Assembly (NCBI RefSeq): GCF_032884065.1
Contig: NC_088868.1
Coordinates: 8,008,963-8,072,962 of the forward strand
Origin: Artemia franciscana
Taxonomy: Eukaryota; Arthropoda; Branchiopoda; Anostraca; Artemiidae
Direction of reading: 5' to 3'
DNA length: 64,000 nt
Positions 1 to 10,630 of the stretch are shown piece by piece (the stretch's first letter is position 1; every line of letters starts with the position of its first letter). The notes below the pieces were generated by a model that was not told the DNA's origin, searched no databases, and saw only the letters and a program-made list of their open reading frames with translations. The position numbers and the translations under genes are program-made.

Positions 1-180
1 AGCCAGAAGCAACACATGATTTTTCATCCAATTTACAAAGGTGGAAAAAATCAGAAAAAAAAACAAAAAAAAACATATGGATAATTATATACATTTACTA
101 AATAAAACATATATAAAATTTATATTTAATACGTATTTTAAATTAAAAAATGTTTACATATATAAAAAAAAATAATTTAT
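1..180. other. AT-rich stretch without a gene
   Basis: Very AT-rich, with runs of A and TATA-like steps. I see no coding potential. It leads into a short repeat that recurs near 51.4 kb, where the copy is also preceded by an AT-rich tract. Confidence 0.5.
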
Positions 181-330
181 GCATATCATGACAGAACTAA
201 AGAGTGATTGAAAGCAGTCAAATTAAAATACGTCCGCCAGGGGGTGTTATTGTTTGGATATAAAGAGGAACAACGAGACCCGACGCATGGCCATGCAATA
301 TACCTCATTCGTTTTTGAAGCGCCAACGAC
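181..330 (+). repeat. Dispersed repeat, copy 1 (TCATGACAGAACTAAA family)
   Basis: The motif TCATGACAGAACTAAA, followed by GTGATTGAAA, a similar AAATTAAAA-type stretch, GTGTTA-TGTTTG and CCATGCAATA, occurs in the same order at about 51410-51530. The two stretches are therefore diverged copies of one repeat. Both follow AT-rich DNA. No protein is evident; the short ORFs here start at TTG and look accidental. Confidence 0.5.
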
Positions 331-884
331 GGAGAGAAAAAGAACAACTCGTGGCAGTCATCTTGTTGGTCAAAATTGTTCATCTCTAATAGGAAGAAAT
401 AATAAAATACAAACAAATTCCGTCTCCCACCATATCTCCAGTGCAGTTAGAACACAAAATTTTAATCTGGCCAACAGAGAGGGAGTACTAGAAGGGCACT
501 AACTACAAAACAGTCCAACTATTGTCACCTTTGTAGCAGAATCTAGCCTAGTTATTTTTCGTAATGGTTCAGAATATTAATTTGTTAGGGTCAAATTTTC
601 CCTAAAAACTGGAAGGTCAAACCAGTTTCTTGGGTCATAAACATCTAGACATTGTCGCAGAGAATCTGGCAGATCTTTCGGTTTTTTCTTTTTAGAAATT
701 CGTTGCCTTTTTTGGCATCTAAAGAAATACTTTTTCCAAGATTTCAATTAGGCTATTCTTCCAACAGTATGTTTGAAAATCCTATCATAGGCAACGTAAT
801 TGCGCTGCCTAAGTAAAGAGCGATGTGGGCACAACGTGTTATTTTTTTCACCAAGGCACTTCGTATAAAACGAGTTGTCTTAGA

Positions 885-2735
885 AACTGTAGAAGGAGCT
901 TATGCGATTGGATTCTGAAAGGTCTGCAACGAGTACTACCAGGGCTGGGGGTATTGAAGTGAAACTTTCAGAAAATGTTGAGGGGAAGGTTGAGCTAAAT
1001 CAAAACATACTATCTGCATACAGATTGTATGCACAAAAACGATCTGTTTATCGTTTTTGTTTATTTACAATACTCTGTACTTTGTGATTTTTTTATACTT
1101 TTACGGGTAACAAAGTTCATTCATTCGTTCATTGTCATAAGGGTGTATCAATAATATTTAGGGAACGGCTTACAATATCATGCTGAAACTTCCAGGGATC
1201 ATGAAGAGGATGTTCAGCCTGCTAAAAGGCAACACATATTACTACTGATATTAATACTGCTTCTACTACCGTTACTACAACACCAGCACAAGGATACTAC
1301 TGCACCTACTATTACCGCCACTAGTATGATACTAGTACTATTAAGACTAAGGGTAAAAGGTGAAATATTTGAGAGAATACAGAGGGAAAATTTGAACTAA
1401 ATCTCAACACACTATGGACCTGCAGATACTCAGAAACAGCATATCTCTGGAATGGATTAAGGTATTAAGTTGGAACTTTCAGGGAATGCTTAAAGGGGAA
1501 GATCAATTGACCAAAGGGTAACCTTCGCACAACACTACTACTATTACTGCTACAACTACTACTACCACTACAACCACTGCTTTTGTAGCGAGTACTACCA
1601 AGGCTGTGGATATTGAAGTGGAAATTTGAGGAAATGTTCAGGGGAAAGTTGAAATAAATTAAAACATACTATGTGCATAGACATTGTCAAAACAGTGCAT
1701 CAGCAATATCTTTGGTATGGCTTGCCGTATCAAGCAGAAACTTCCAAGGCATCATGAGGGGGATCCTCAAGTGGCCAAAAGGTAACATGATCATATTACT
1801 ACTGCTATTAATACTGCTCCTAATACTGTTACTGCTACTACTTATACAACACTACAACTGCTACTACTGTTACTACAGCTAATAATACAACGCTAGTACT
1901 GCCACAACTACTATGATACTAGTGTGGAGGGTATGAATGTGGAAATTTGAGAAAATATAAAGGAGAAATTTGAACAAAATCAAAACACACTATGTGCATG
2001 CAGATTGTCAACAGAGTGTATCTCAGGGATGAATTAGGAAATTAATCTGGAACTTTCAGAGAATGCTTAAGGGGAAGATCAATTGACCAAAAAGTAATAT
2101 ATGCAAACTACCACTAACACTACTACCGCTGATACTACTATTGCTACAACTACTACTTCAACTGCAACTACTACTAATGCTAAGAGTATGAAGATAAAAA
2201 TTACAATAATTGTTGAGGGAGAAGTTGAACTCAACTAAAACACTACGGATGTACAAGTTATCGAAAACGCATATCAGCAATGCCATAGCAATGGGTTTAA
2301 ACTTACAGGGCTCGATGAGGGGATTTTTAAATCGACCAAAAGGCAACAGGTTCATACTACTGCTGCTACTAGAGCTAGTGGTACTAAGCCTCTCCGTACT
2401 GCTGCGACAGTGACTACAATTACAACAATGGCTAAGTGTATGAAGCTGAAATTATCAGGGGATATTGAGGGAGGAAGTTGAACTGAACCAGAACACGCTG
2501 TCTGCATGCTGGTTCTCAAAAGGGGCTTATCAGGAATATCTTAGGAACGACTAGGTGTATAAAGTTGAAACTTATAGGACTTGTAGATGTTGGACTAATC
2601 AAAAGGTGATATTTGTATTCATCTACTACTACCTCTACTACAGCTACTACTACTACTGCTATTACTATTACTAATGCTAAAGATATTAAGGTGAAAACCT
2701 TAAGGAATGTTGAAACAGTATTGAACTAAATCAAA
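885..2735 (+). repeat. Degenerate tandem array with TAC-type triplet tracts, left part
   Basis: A unit of very roughly 250-350 bases recurs with the same order of landmarks: GAAACTTTCAG or a variant, a GTTGA-CTAAATCAAAACA block, CTATGTGCAT with an AGATTGTC-like block, GGCATATC, a second AACTTTCAG, and a run of TAC/ACT/GCT triplets such as ACTACTACTATTACTGCTAC. Units are visible near 930, 1600, 1930, 2190 and 2440. Divergence is high, so the array is old. Short ORFs through the triplet tracts are low-complexity and not genes. Confidence 0.6.
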
Positions 2736-2774
2736 AGTGCACTTTTGATTTGATTTAATTGATAACTAAATCAA

Positions 2775-3331
2775 GCACTGCCTTCATGGAAAAATTCCCT
2801 TCCCCCATGAAACATTACTTCATGGAAAGATCCTTCAACGTAAACTCCCAGCCACCAGAAATCCCCCTCGGAAACATTTGTATACTCTGCAACAACCAAT
2901 ACTATACGTAAACAATGAGCAAAGTTCACAGCTTGCAGCCCTTCCCGAGGGGAATGTGGAGGATTAAGTAATCCTCTAAGACATAATTATTACATTTTCC
3001 GACTATGCTGACCAAAATGCCTATCTAAAAATTTCAATCAGGTGACTTTGGGGAAAAAATGGGGGTGAGAGGGGGCCTAATTGCCCTCTAATTTTTTTGC
3101 CACTTAAAAAGGGAGCTAGAACTTTTTCGAAAATAAGGCGAACTTCTTGAGGCTCGTAAGTTTGTATGGGTAAGACTAAACTTGATTAAACTTATACATT
3201 TGAAATCAGCATAAAATAAGATTCTTTTGACATTATCTATTGGTATCAAAATTCCGTTTTTTTAGAGTTTTGGTTACTATTTAGCCAGGTCGCTCCTTAC
3301 TTACAGTTCGCCACCACGAACTGTTTGATGA
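2775..3331 (-). mobile_element. Non-coding hairpin-ended repeat (TATCAAACAG family), truncated copy R1
   Basis: Reverse-strand copy of the family also at 10631, 18914, 24020 and 53370. Read on the minus strand it starts near 3331 with CATCAAACAGTTCGTGG and the hairpin arm. It continues through the AAAACGGAATTTTGATACCA block, the TTACGAGCC block and the GGGCTGCAAG/GTTTAC block, stopping near 2775. It interrupts the triplet-rich tandem array, so it inserted after that array formed. No coding capacity. Confidence 0.65.
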
Positions 3332-3965
3332 TGAGGGGGATGAGCAACTGACCAAGGGCATGTTAAACTAACCAAAAGGCACTATGTGCATGTTGTCACT
3401 ATTGCTACTCTTGCAACAGATATAACTACTACTTGTACTGAGGTAAAACTTTCAGATTATATGGGGGGGGGGTGTTGAAGTAAATCAAAACATACTTTGT
3501 GCATTCAGGTTGCCCAAAAGGTGTATGAACTATTTTTCAAAAATAGCTTATAGTGTTAAGTTAAAACTTTCAGTACATTTTGAGATGGATGTTGAACAAG
3601 CCCAAAGACTATGTGCATACTACTACTATTGCTACTACTGCCACTATTATTGTTATGGCTACAATTACTGAGGCTAAGGTTACGACGTTGAAACTTTCAG
3701 TGAACGTTTAGGGGGGTGTTGAATTAAATAAAAACACACTCTGTACAAGCAGGTTACCAAAAAGGCATATCAGCAGTATCCCGGGAAAGGTCTATGGTAT
3801 TAAGTTGAAACTTTCAGGACATGTTAAGGGGGATAATGAACAAGACAAATTTCAAAATGTGCATATTTCCTATAACTATTAACACTACTGCTATAACTTT
3901 TACTGCTACAACTAGTACTGATTGTATACTGGAAGGCTTATAGCATTTAAACCTTTAAATGTCAC
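3332..3965 (+). repeat. Degenerate tandem array with TAC-type triplet tracts, right part
   Basis: This continues the array seen left of 2735. The same blocks recur (AAACTTTCAG, GGGGGTGTTGAA, AAATCAAAACATACT, GTGCATRCAGGTT, CCAAAAGGCATATCAGC, then ACTACTATTGCTACTACTG). At least two further units lie near 3440 and 3680. The array was split by the hairpin-ended repeat between 2775 and 3331. Confidence 0.55.
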
Positions 3966-4591
3966 TTTCAAAACTTCAGGGATTGAACAGTTTTAAGGGT
4001 GTTTGCATAAAACTGTCTGGCTGATCTCTAAAAGATGCTTATTTCTCTTCTTTCATTTCTTTGTTTTTATTTCTACATAGACTGTTTCTTAAGCATTTCT
4101 GATTTTTTTTTTTGTCTGCATGTTACACAGTCAAATTTGAGAGACAAAAAACACTGCTCTTGGAGGTATCTCAATTATGCCAGATATACAATCAGATCTT
4201 TCAGCTGGCATAACTACTGCTGAGGTACATTTGGGATTTGCTGACTGAGGTCAAAATAAACTTAGTGTGCTCTTTAAAAAGAACTAAAAAGTAATCTCGA
4301 GACAATAGGGAGATAGATAATTAGATATGTACATATTTATGTGATAATATGTGCACTTGTATTTGGCTGAGCTACCTCTCTCTTATCAGTGAGTATTGCA
4401 GAAATAAGCGAAAATTTATTGGTTAATATCAACTGCTGGTGTTTGGTATTAAATTGGATAGATCAAGTGTAAATATTGAATTAGTTTTTTTCTTCCTCAT
4501 TTACAATTATTATTCTTCATACCCCAACTATTTATTATTAGTTTCCTTTACTAGCCTTAGCTCTGAGGGCATACTTAAATTGTTGCATTAC
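3966..4591. other. No gene seen
   Basis: T-rich and AT-rich single-copy-looking DNA. The short open frames here are hydrophobic, compositionally biased and without recognisable domains. Nothing further can be supported. Confidence 0.4.
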
Positions 4592-6412
4592 TGCAGGGTT
4601 CGGACAGGTCGGTTCGTTTCAAATTATAGGCTCTGTCCCATTTTTATAGGATTTCCCGGGCCCAAATATAGGCCAATTATAGGATTCGGAAGTCCTCGGG
4701 ATCAGATCTGAGGTAGATGGCGTGGGATACCTGGTCACATAAATTACCAAGTTTCATCCCGATCCCTCCAATCTAAGCGTTTTCCATGATTTTAGGTCCC
4801 CCCAAATCCCCCCCAATGTCACCAGATCCGGTCAGGATTTAAAATAAGAGCTTTGAAACCCGATATCCTTCTAAATATCAAATTTCATTGAGATCAGATC
4901 ACCCGTTCGTAAGTTAAAAATACCTCATCTTTTCTAATTTTTCAGAATCAACCCCCCCCCCAAACTACCCCAAAGAGAGCGGATCCGTACTGGTTATGTC
5001 AATCATGTATCTAGGACTAGTGCTTATTTTTCCCACCAAGTTTCAGCCCAATCCCCCCAATCTAAGCGTTTTCCATGATTTTAGGTCACCCCAAACTCCC
5101 CCCAATGTCACCAGATCAAGTCGGGATTTAAAATAAGAGCTTTGAGATACAATATCCTTCTAAATACCAAATTTCATTGAGATCCGATCACCTGTTCGTA
5201 AGTTAAAAATACCCCATTTTTTCTAATTTTTCAGAATCAACCCCCCCCCCCCCCGCCAACTACCCCAAAGAGAGCGGATCCGTTCTGGTTATGTCAATCA
5301 TGTATCTAGATTTTGTTCTTATTTTCCCCACCAAGTTTCAGCCCAATCACTCCACTCTAGTGTTTTCCAAGATTTTAGGTTTCCTCCTCCAAACTCCCCC
5401 AATGTCACCAGACCCAGTCGGGATTTAAAATAACAGCTCTGAGACACGATATCCTTCCAAACATCAAATTTCATTAAGATCTGATCAACCGTTTGTAAGT
5501 TAAAAATACTTCATTTTTCTATTTTTTCTGAATTAATGGGCCCCCCACTCGCCCCAGATGGTCAAACCGGCAAAACGACTATTTCTCATTTAATCTGGTC
5601 CAGTTCCTGATACGCCTGCCAAATTTTATTGTCCTAGCTTACCTGGAAGTGTCTAAAGTAGCAAAACCAGGACCGACAGACAGACAGACCGACAGAATTT
5701 GCGATTGCTATATATCACTTGGTTAATACCAAGTGTCATAAAAACATCATGCTACTATGAGATTAACCGAACAGACGGACCAAAGGACGATAAGGCGATA
5801 AACGATAAAAAGCTGATTCCGACAATCTTCCATACAGGAGAGCCAACTTTGCACTTATATCAGGGACATCAAACTTACGAATTATCTTACCATTGCTATA
5901 CCATGGGGGGAGATAAAGTAAAAATTTACAATATCTGAAATAAAAAGTCCGAATCTGATTAACATCATTTTTCTTTAGAAGGGGATAAAGACTAGATAGA
6001 TAAAGGACAGATTGATCACGGAATGTAGCATATAGCCTACCAAGTCCATGTCTAGTACACTTACCTGGATTAGCAACTATCTTAGAATAGCCCATTTGAA
6101 TAACTGGGCCGTATTCACATCAGCCAGCCAGCATTCAGCCAGGAAACACATAAGTCGCAAGAACTCCAGTCTCATTAAGCAGAGACTGCTAAGCACAACA
6201 CAAAGCATTAGTTCAGTTCAAAAAGCTCAACAGTTGTAATTAATTACCAATCTACACAAAAAGACAGAAAATTGCAAATCATGAGCAATGTTCTTAGTGC
6301 TCTTCAGCCGAAAATATAGGAATAATAGGATTTTAGCCAAAATATAGGCATTTTATAGGAGTGCATTAAAATATAGGAATTTATTGGAATTTAAAGGGGA
6401 GTCCGAACACTG
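4592..6412. mobile_element. Possible remnant of a hAT-like DNA transposon (outer ends only)
   Basis: The left boundary reads CAGGGTTCGGAC and the right boundary reads GTCCGAACACTG, an imperfect 12-base terminal inverted repeat beginning with CAG, as hAT-superfamily ends often do. Both ends are followed inward by ATATAGG-type motifs in opposite orientation. The flanking 8 bases (CATTACTG and TTAGAGAG) do not match, so there is no target-site duplication. No transposase is visible. The interior holds a satellite-bearing element (4740-5748) and unassigned DNA. Chance similarity is possible. Confidence 0.25.
4740..5748 (+). mobile_element. Satellite-bearing element A (Helentron-like, 5' truncated)
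   Basis: Three tandem units of about 290 bases can be seen. Each runs through AAGTTTCATCCCGATCCCTC, CTAAGCGTTTTCCA, GATTTAAAATAAGAGCT, TATCCTTCTAAATATCAAAT, CGTAAGTTAAAAATAC, a poly-C tract and GAGAGCGGATCCGT. The array ends in a unique tail with GACAGACAGAC, then CACTTGGTTAATACCAAGTG-like sequence (8-base stem, TAAT loop) and CATAAAAA. The 5' end present in the three other copies is missing here. Non-coding. Confidence 0.6.
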
Positions 6413-6413
6413 T
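5749..6413. other. No gene seen
   Basis: I recognise no protein or RNA. The short open frames on both strands overlap each other and look accidental. The last 120 bases carry repeated ATATAGG motifs that belong to the possible hAT-like right end. Confidence 0.35.
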
Positions 6414-6434
6414 TAGAGAGAGAGCTTTGTTTGT

Positions 6435-7909
6435 TCACTCGGCTTTGTTTAGCAAATCCGTAAAAAAAGGTACAAACGAATTTGCGTGGCGGTTCGTGCG
6501 TGAAGCTATTGGAACCAGTTTATTTTGGTGACGCGTACGGTTGTTGGGCGGTGCAGTAGGTGGTAAGATGTATCGATGCTGGGGTTTAGAGAGAAGAAAC
6601 TTCCCAAACCTCAGGATAGTCTGGTCGTATCTTTGGGCCAACGTGGGGAGGTCGAGTTTAACAAGCGCTTCACCATAAAATAGTTGTCGATCGCCAATAA
6701 TAATGAACACGGCTCGCTTTTGCACCGACTCAAGTTCTTGGATGAGGTAAACAGTTCGCAGTGCTGCAGGCCCCCATAGTGGGCTTGCATATTCCAGAAC
6801 TGACGGACGTATGTAAGATAAGCTAGCAATAGGCACTGGACATCACAGACAAATCTACGCATTGTACTCAAAGACTGCAGACATGCATTTGCGTTTTTAA
6901 CAACATTTTCAACGTGCAAGCCGAAAGAACAATCACTTGAAAAAGTAACTCCCAAAATCTTTATTGAGTCGACAATCGGAAACGGAACATACGGTTGGCT
7001 GAATGTGCGCTTCAACGGATTAAAGCGTAAGACCTTTGACTTATTCGTGTTAATGATCAATTTAGAGACATTGCACTCGGCAATAAACGCAACGAAGAAA
7101 TCGTCAATGAACTCTTTCTTAACAATCCCGTTTTCAACTAAGTATTTCAATAGAAAAGAGATATCGTCTATAAACTTGTAATGATCCTCATATTCGACTA
7201 GTAGGTAGTTGATCACGGCTATAAATACAATGGCAGCCAACTTTGTGCCCTGCGGAGCTCCACATGTTATACTTGTCCAATCGGAGTCAGAATCCCCCTC
7301 AAACAGGGCATAAAAACGCTGTTTCCTATTAGATAAGAAATCCATAATCACGGATAACACGCGCTTTTTCGCACCCATTATCTTCAAATTTTGGCCAGCA
7401 ATCAGGTGGTTAATGAAATCAAAAGCTTTTTGGAAGTCTATTGCACCTAGATCCAGGAACCGATTACCTTTATTCAGCCATGTAAGTATACAATCATACA
7501 TACGCACTAGATAAATTGTAGTACTGCACTCCTGGAGTCCACCATACTGGTACTTATCGATAGAAGAACTGATTTGGTCGAGCAATCAACGGAGTACAAA
7601 TGCTTCCGTAACTTTAGCCAGGTAGGGGGTTATCGAGATAGGACGCAATTCATCACATGCTTTAGGGGGGCCCGACTTCGGAATAACCTGGATATATGCC
7701 TTTTTCCAAATATCTGGGAAAGTACCAAGCATGAAACACAGGTTAATCAACACGGATAATGGCTTGGCAATGAAGGGGGCGTATTCACGAACATGTTTTA
7801 CAGGAAGTTCCGAAGGATAGGATGCACTGTTGGGCTTAATTTTCATTAATTCTTTGAAGACGTCTTCTTCAGTGACTTCAATAACTTTCTCTTCTGAGCA
7901 GCTGTACAA
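6435..7909 (-). pseudogene. LINE-A copy 1 reverse transcriptase region
   Basis: The reverse-transcriptase part copies element RNA into DNA at the nicked target. Motifs visible on the minus strand are RPISITP (fingers), IDFQKAFDFINH (motif A, with the first catalytic Asp), CGAPQGTKLAAIVF (motif B), KFIDDISF (motif C, FIDD in place of the usual YADD) and ILGVTF (motif E). Compared with the second copy, a CGA arginine codon has become TGA near 7586. A one-base deletion near 6800 shifts the frame in the thumb/C-terminal part. The C-terminal frame resumes at 6836 and stops at 6435, the same stop as in copy 2. Confidence 0.85.
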
Positions 7910-8662
7910 TCGGCTTTTTGGGACTCGGTGGGTGGAGGGTGGGTTGTGCAGATTTCAGTGAAGAAGAGTTCACATCTGTCGCAGTGAGAATATTAATGAG
8001 AATATCGTCCAATATTCTCACACTAGAGGAAGTGGATTTTCTCGACATTTTTCGAACATACTGATGCCATTTCTTTGGATTACTGACGCGCATAGGTGAC
8101 ACTGATAAATGGCCTTATTGAAGTTTGGCCTTCCGTATTACAGTGACGGTGTAATTTCGTAGTTTCTTTGTGTTTACTAAATCACCGATAGAATATAGGC
8201 GGCATCTCTCACGGATGAGTTTCTTTATGGCAGGAGTAATCCATGGCTTATCAAACTCACTAATGGTAACTGACTTGGTGGGGAAGATTTCGGTGTATTT
8301 GGAGTACAGATTGTTGCTGAATCTTTTAGTCTTTTCGTGGATGCTTTAATATCCGTCAACTTCTGGGAAACTATAATTGCCTATCCACTGACCATAGGCT
8401 CGAATGGCAGAGTCCGTTAGCGGGCGGGTAACCACGCGGCTTAGTTTAGGCTTGGGCAATGAACTGTGGGCTTTCCACAGAATTGCAAAATGGTCGGGCT
8501 TGGCCACTGGTCCGAGAGAAACAGGATTACAGTAGTAGGCCTCACATTTCGTAAGAATGAGATCCAGAATGCTGCCTGAGACGTGAGTAGGCATGTGAAC
8601 CACTTGTTTAAGGGATAGACAGGATGAAAGCCAGCCTTTTTTCGTCTGGTTGAAGTCGCCTG
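7910..8662 (-). pseudogene. LINE-A copy 1 endonuclease end and linker, multiply frameshifted
   Basis: This connects the endonuclease and reverse-transcriptase domains. On the minus strand, fragments such as VVHMPTHVSGSILDLILT (endonuclease core end), KPDHFAILW (the SDH-type catalytic His region, with the Ser replaced) and SPMRVSNPKKWHQYVRKMS can be read, but in different frames. About 12 bases near 7900-7910 are absent from copy 2. No continuous ORF survives. Confidence 0.75.
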
Positions 8663-9553
8663 CTATAAAAAAGCAGGATTACTATAGTGGATCCGAAGCA
8701 GATCAACAGTCTTTTGCAAGTAAGAGACAAGGTCTCGGCGATTCTTTGCACTTTCTGGGTAATATACTGATGCTACAATTATGCACGAGTATAAGCGGGG
8801 CAAGTAAGTCGGTCTGCACATCGCCCAGATTACTTCATGGTCCGGATTAGCGAAATCAGAAAGGAGTTTACAGGGTATATCTTCTCTTACAAACAGACCA
8901 ACACCGCCCCCAAGTTTCGATAGACCACGATTAGAGCGAGTGTTCAAGAACACAGAGTATCCAGCCACACAACCTTTATTTTCATCGAGGTTCCATGTTT
9001 CAGTAACGGCTGCTATGGCAATGTTGTTCTGGCGAATAACAGCTTCAAAATCTTCTGTTTTGTTGCACAGCGATCTAGTGTTGCAAACGAGGAAGTTAGG
9101 AAGGCCACGACGAGCGTTGAATGTAACAGGTCTTAGGATAGGAGGCGTCTCATTGGCATAGTCGTAAACGGGCAAACTGTCGAAGCGTTTGATTACGGGT
9201 AAGTCTGTGAGACTCGATTCAGTCAGTCTGCCTACATTGGCGTGGGTGTCACTTAGAGCGGATAAGTTACTCGGTTCCACTAGGGGATTCCTCCTCTCAG
9301 AAACGCGTTTACCACTTCTGCAACCGCGACTCGTTTTAATGGGAGGCTTAGAAGTAGCTCTACTGTGAACAGTGCTGACATCTAAAAAAGGGGCGGTTGC
9401 AGCATCTGGTGGCTTCGTCAGAAGATTAAAAGTCACCAAGTTCAAAAAAGTAGATGGCGCTACCATATACAGGGGTGAAGAAAGGTCAAATAAAGTATCT
9501 TTCTTGTACTTAATTTGCATATTGATGGCACAGAAAACTGTCAGGATAGCCAC
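8663..9553 (-). pseudogene. LINE-A copy 1 N-terminal region and APE-type endonuclease
   Basis: The endonuclease nicks target DNA to prime reverse transcription. The open frame covers an unassigned N-terminal segment of roughly 120 residues, then FLVCNTRSLCNKTEDFE (Asn of the first APE motif), AVTETWNLDE (catalytic Glu) and GGGVGLFVREDIP. It stops just before the AGDFN motif because of a two-base loss near 8665 relative to the other copy. Upstream of about residue 110 the protein differs completely from copy 2 apart from APSTF, although the rest is nearly the same. The frame can start only at GTG or an internal ATG. Confidence 0.8.
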
Positions 9554-9725
9554 TGCTTTAACTGGTTACCCAAGTAACTGAAATAACCCAAGAACAAGGG
9601 AAGCGTAAGGACCCCCTCACCTATTCCCCGCCATTTACGGGTAGCTGAATACCGGCGGGTACAATACGGCACTTCCGGGGGGTTCCTTCCCCTCTTCTGC
9701 TTGTTCTGAGAAAAAATCAGCACTT

Positions 9726-10262
9726 AATGAAAGGTTTCTCCAAATGTAAAAGATAAACGAATCAGTGTAATTAATCTGCGGACTTTTGGAAGACAGATAT
9801 ATGAAACCGGCGCTATATGAAAAGCCACAAAAATATTGTTCTATGAAAAAGGCGATGTAGATGGCGAGCTGGTCAATATGAGAAAAGAGATGGCGCTGAT
9901 AGAAACATCCAGAGAAAAAGACCTATACTAGGAATTGGAGAGGGTCTCTCAAATTCTCCTTAGCTAAAAATCTATCTCTAGAGTGTAGAAATCAATAAGA
10001 AAAAAACATCAAAGTAATGCAGAAGCTTTATCCCATTAACAGCAAAAAATCAAACTCAACCACAATCACCCTGGATTTAGCATAGATGAAAACTACCATT
10101 TACTGGGTTGGAGCAAATGGTTATGACATGGTTACATATAACCCCTAGCTAAGATGCCCCCCCCCCCCAAAAAAAATTCCTTTGCCCCTGTAATTGAGCA
10201 AATCTTTTACTATAATTCTCACACTTATTAAAGAGCTACATCACTAATAGAGCTTAACTCAC
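9726..10262. other. No gene seen; intron side of the first exon
   Basis: AT-rich DNA between LINE-A copy 1 and the small exon at 10263-10308. On the minus strand this would be the start of the paralogue's first intron. Apart from a short poly-C/A stretch near 10158 I recognise nothing. Confidence 0.4.
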
Positions 10263-10308
10263 CCTTTTCTGCAACAGGAGGCTCTGAATAGCTTACTGGT
10301 TTCACCAT
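10263..10308 (-). CDS. First coding exon of a second zinc-finger gene paralogue (partial gene)
   Basis: On the minus strand, ATG at 10308 opens a 46-base exon encoding MVKPVSYSEPPVAEK plus one base of the next codon, followed by a GTGAGT splice donor. It matches exon 1 of the zinc-finger gene at 60519-60564 (MLEPESYFEPPVVKK) in length, phase, donor position and the YxEPPV core. The DNA on the upstream side is also similar. I infer a paralogous gene transcribed leftward. I found no exon 2 or zinc-finger exon between 1 and 10262, so they are either beyond the left edge or lost. It could also be a stranded duplicated promoter/first exon. Confidence 0.6.
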
Positions 10309-10630
10309 TTTTGGAATTGGTATGAATTTTATTGACAATTCTCCAAATGATATTAGTATGTTTGATGATGTGATATCTTCAAAGCTACAAGTTGAAGAAA
10401 GTAGAAAACTCCTTTTCTGTGTGATAGAATGTCAGCAAATTATCCTAAAATGCACAAACGACAGTAATGAAAAAAGTAGTAAGTAGAAATAAATCCTCAC
10501 TATTAGAAAGCAAAAACTAAATACAAGGATGAAATTTTGTGATAGCCTACAGATCAACTGCAATTTATAACAAGGTGCTCTTCTAGAAACATTTCTATTT
10601 CTTCCTTTGGAGAACGAATTCACATTAGGA
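10309..10630 (-). promoter_or_regulatory. Duplicated 5' flank of the zinc-finger gene paralogue
   Basis: This stretch aligns in order with 60565-60850. Shared blocks include AGAAAGTAGA, AACTCCT-TTCTGT, GAATGTCAGCAAAT, AAAATGCA and GTAGAAATA/GTAGCAATA. In both places it lies immediately upstream (minus strand) of the 46-base first exon. I infer conserved 5' UTR or promoter DNA carried by a segmental duplication. I cannot define a TATA box or start site. Confidence 0.45.

Larger units (their letters stand above)
6414..9725 (-). mobile_element. LINE-A copy 1, CR1/L2-type non-LTR retrotransposon (decayed)
   Basis: Read on the minus strand: a GC-rich leader (about 9725-9560), an APE-type endonuclease region (about 9180-8500), a linker, reverse transcriptase (about 7900-6700), a C-terminal region ending at the stop near 6432, and a very short 3' tail of CT repeats (AG on the plus strand, about 6414-6424). 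It aligns over most of its length with the copy at 26490-29945. Frameshifts and a nonsense codon make it non-functional. The clade is inferred from the domain order and from the reverse transcriptase motif PQGTKL followed by FIDD; I cannot place it more precisely. Confidence 0.85.

Noticed and set aside
5763-6095. 110-codon minus-strand ORF overlapping a 79-codon plus-strand ORF
   Set aside because: No recognisable motif on either strand. Both cross the end of a satellite element and unassigned DNA.
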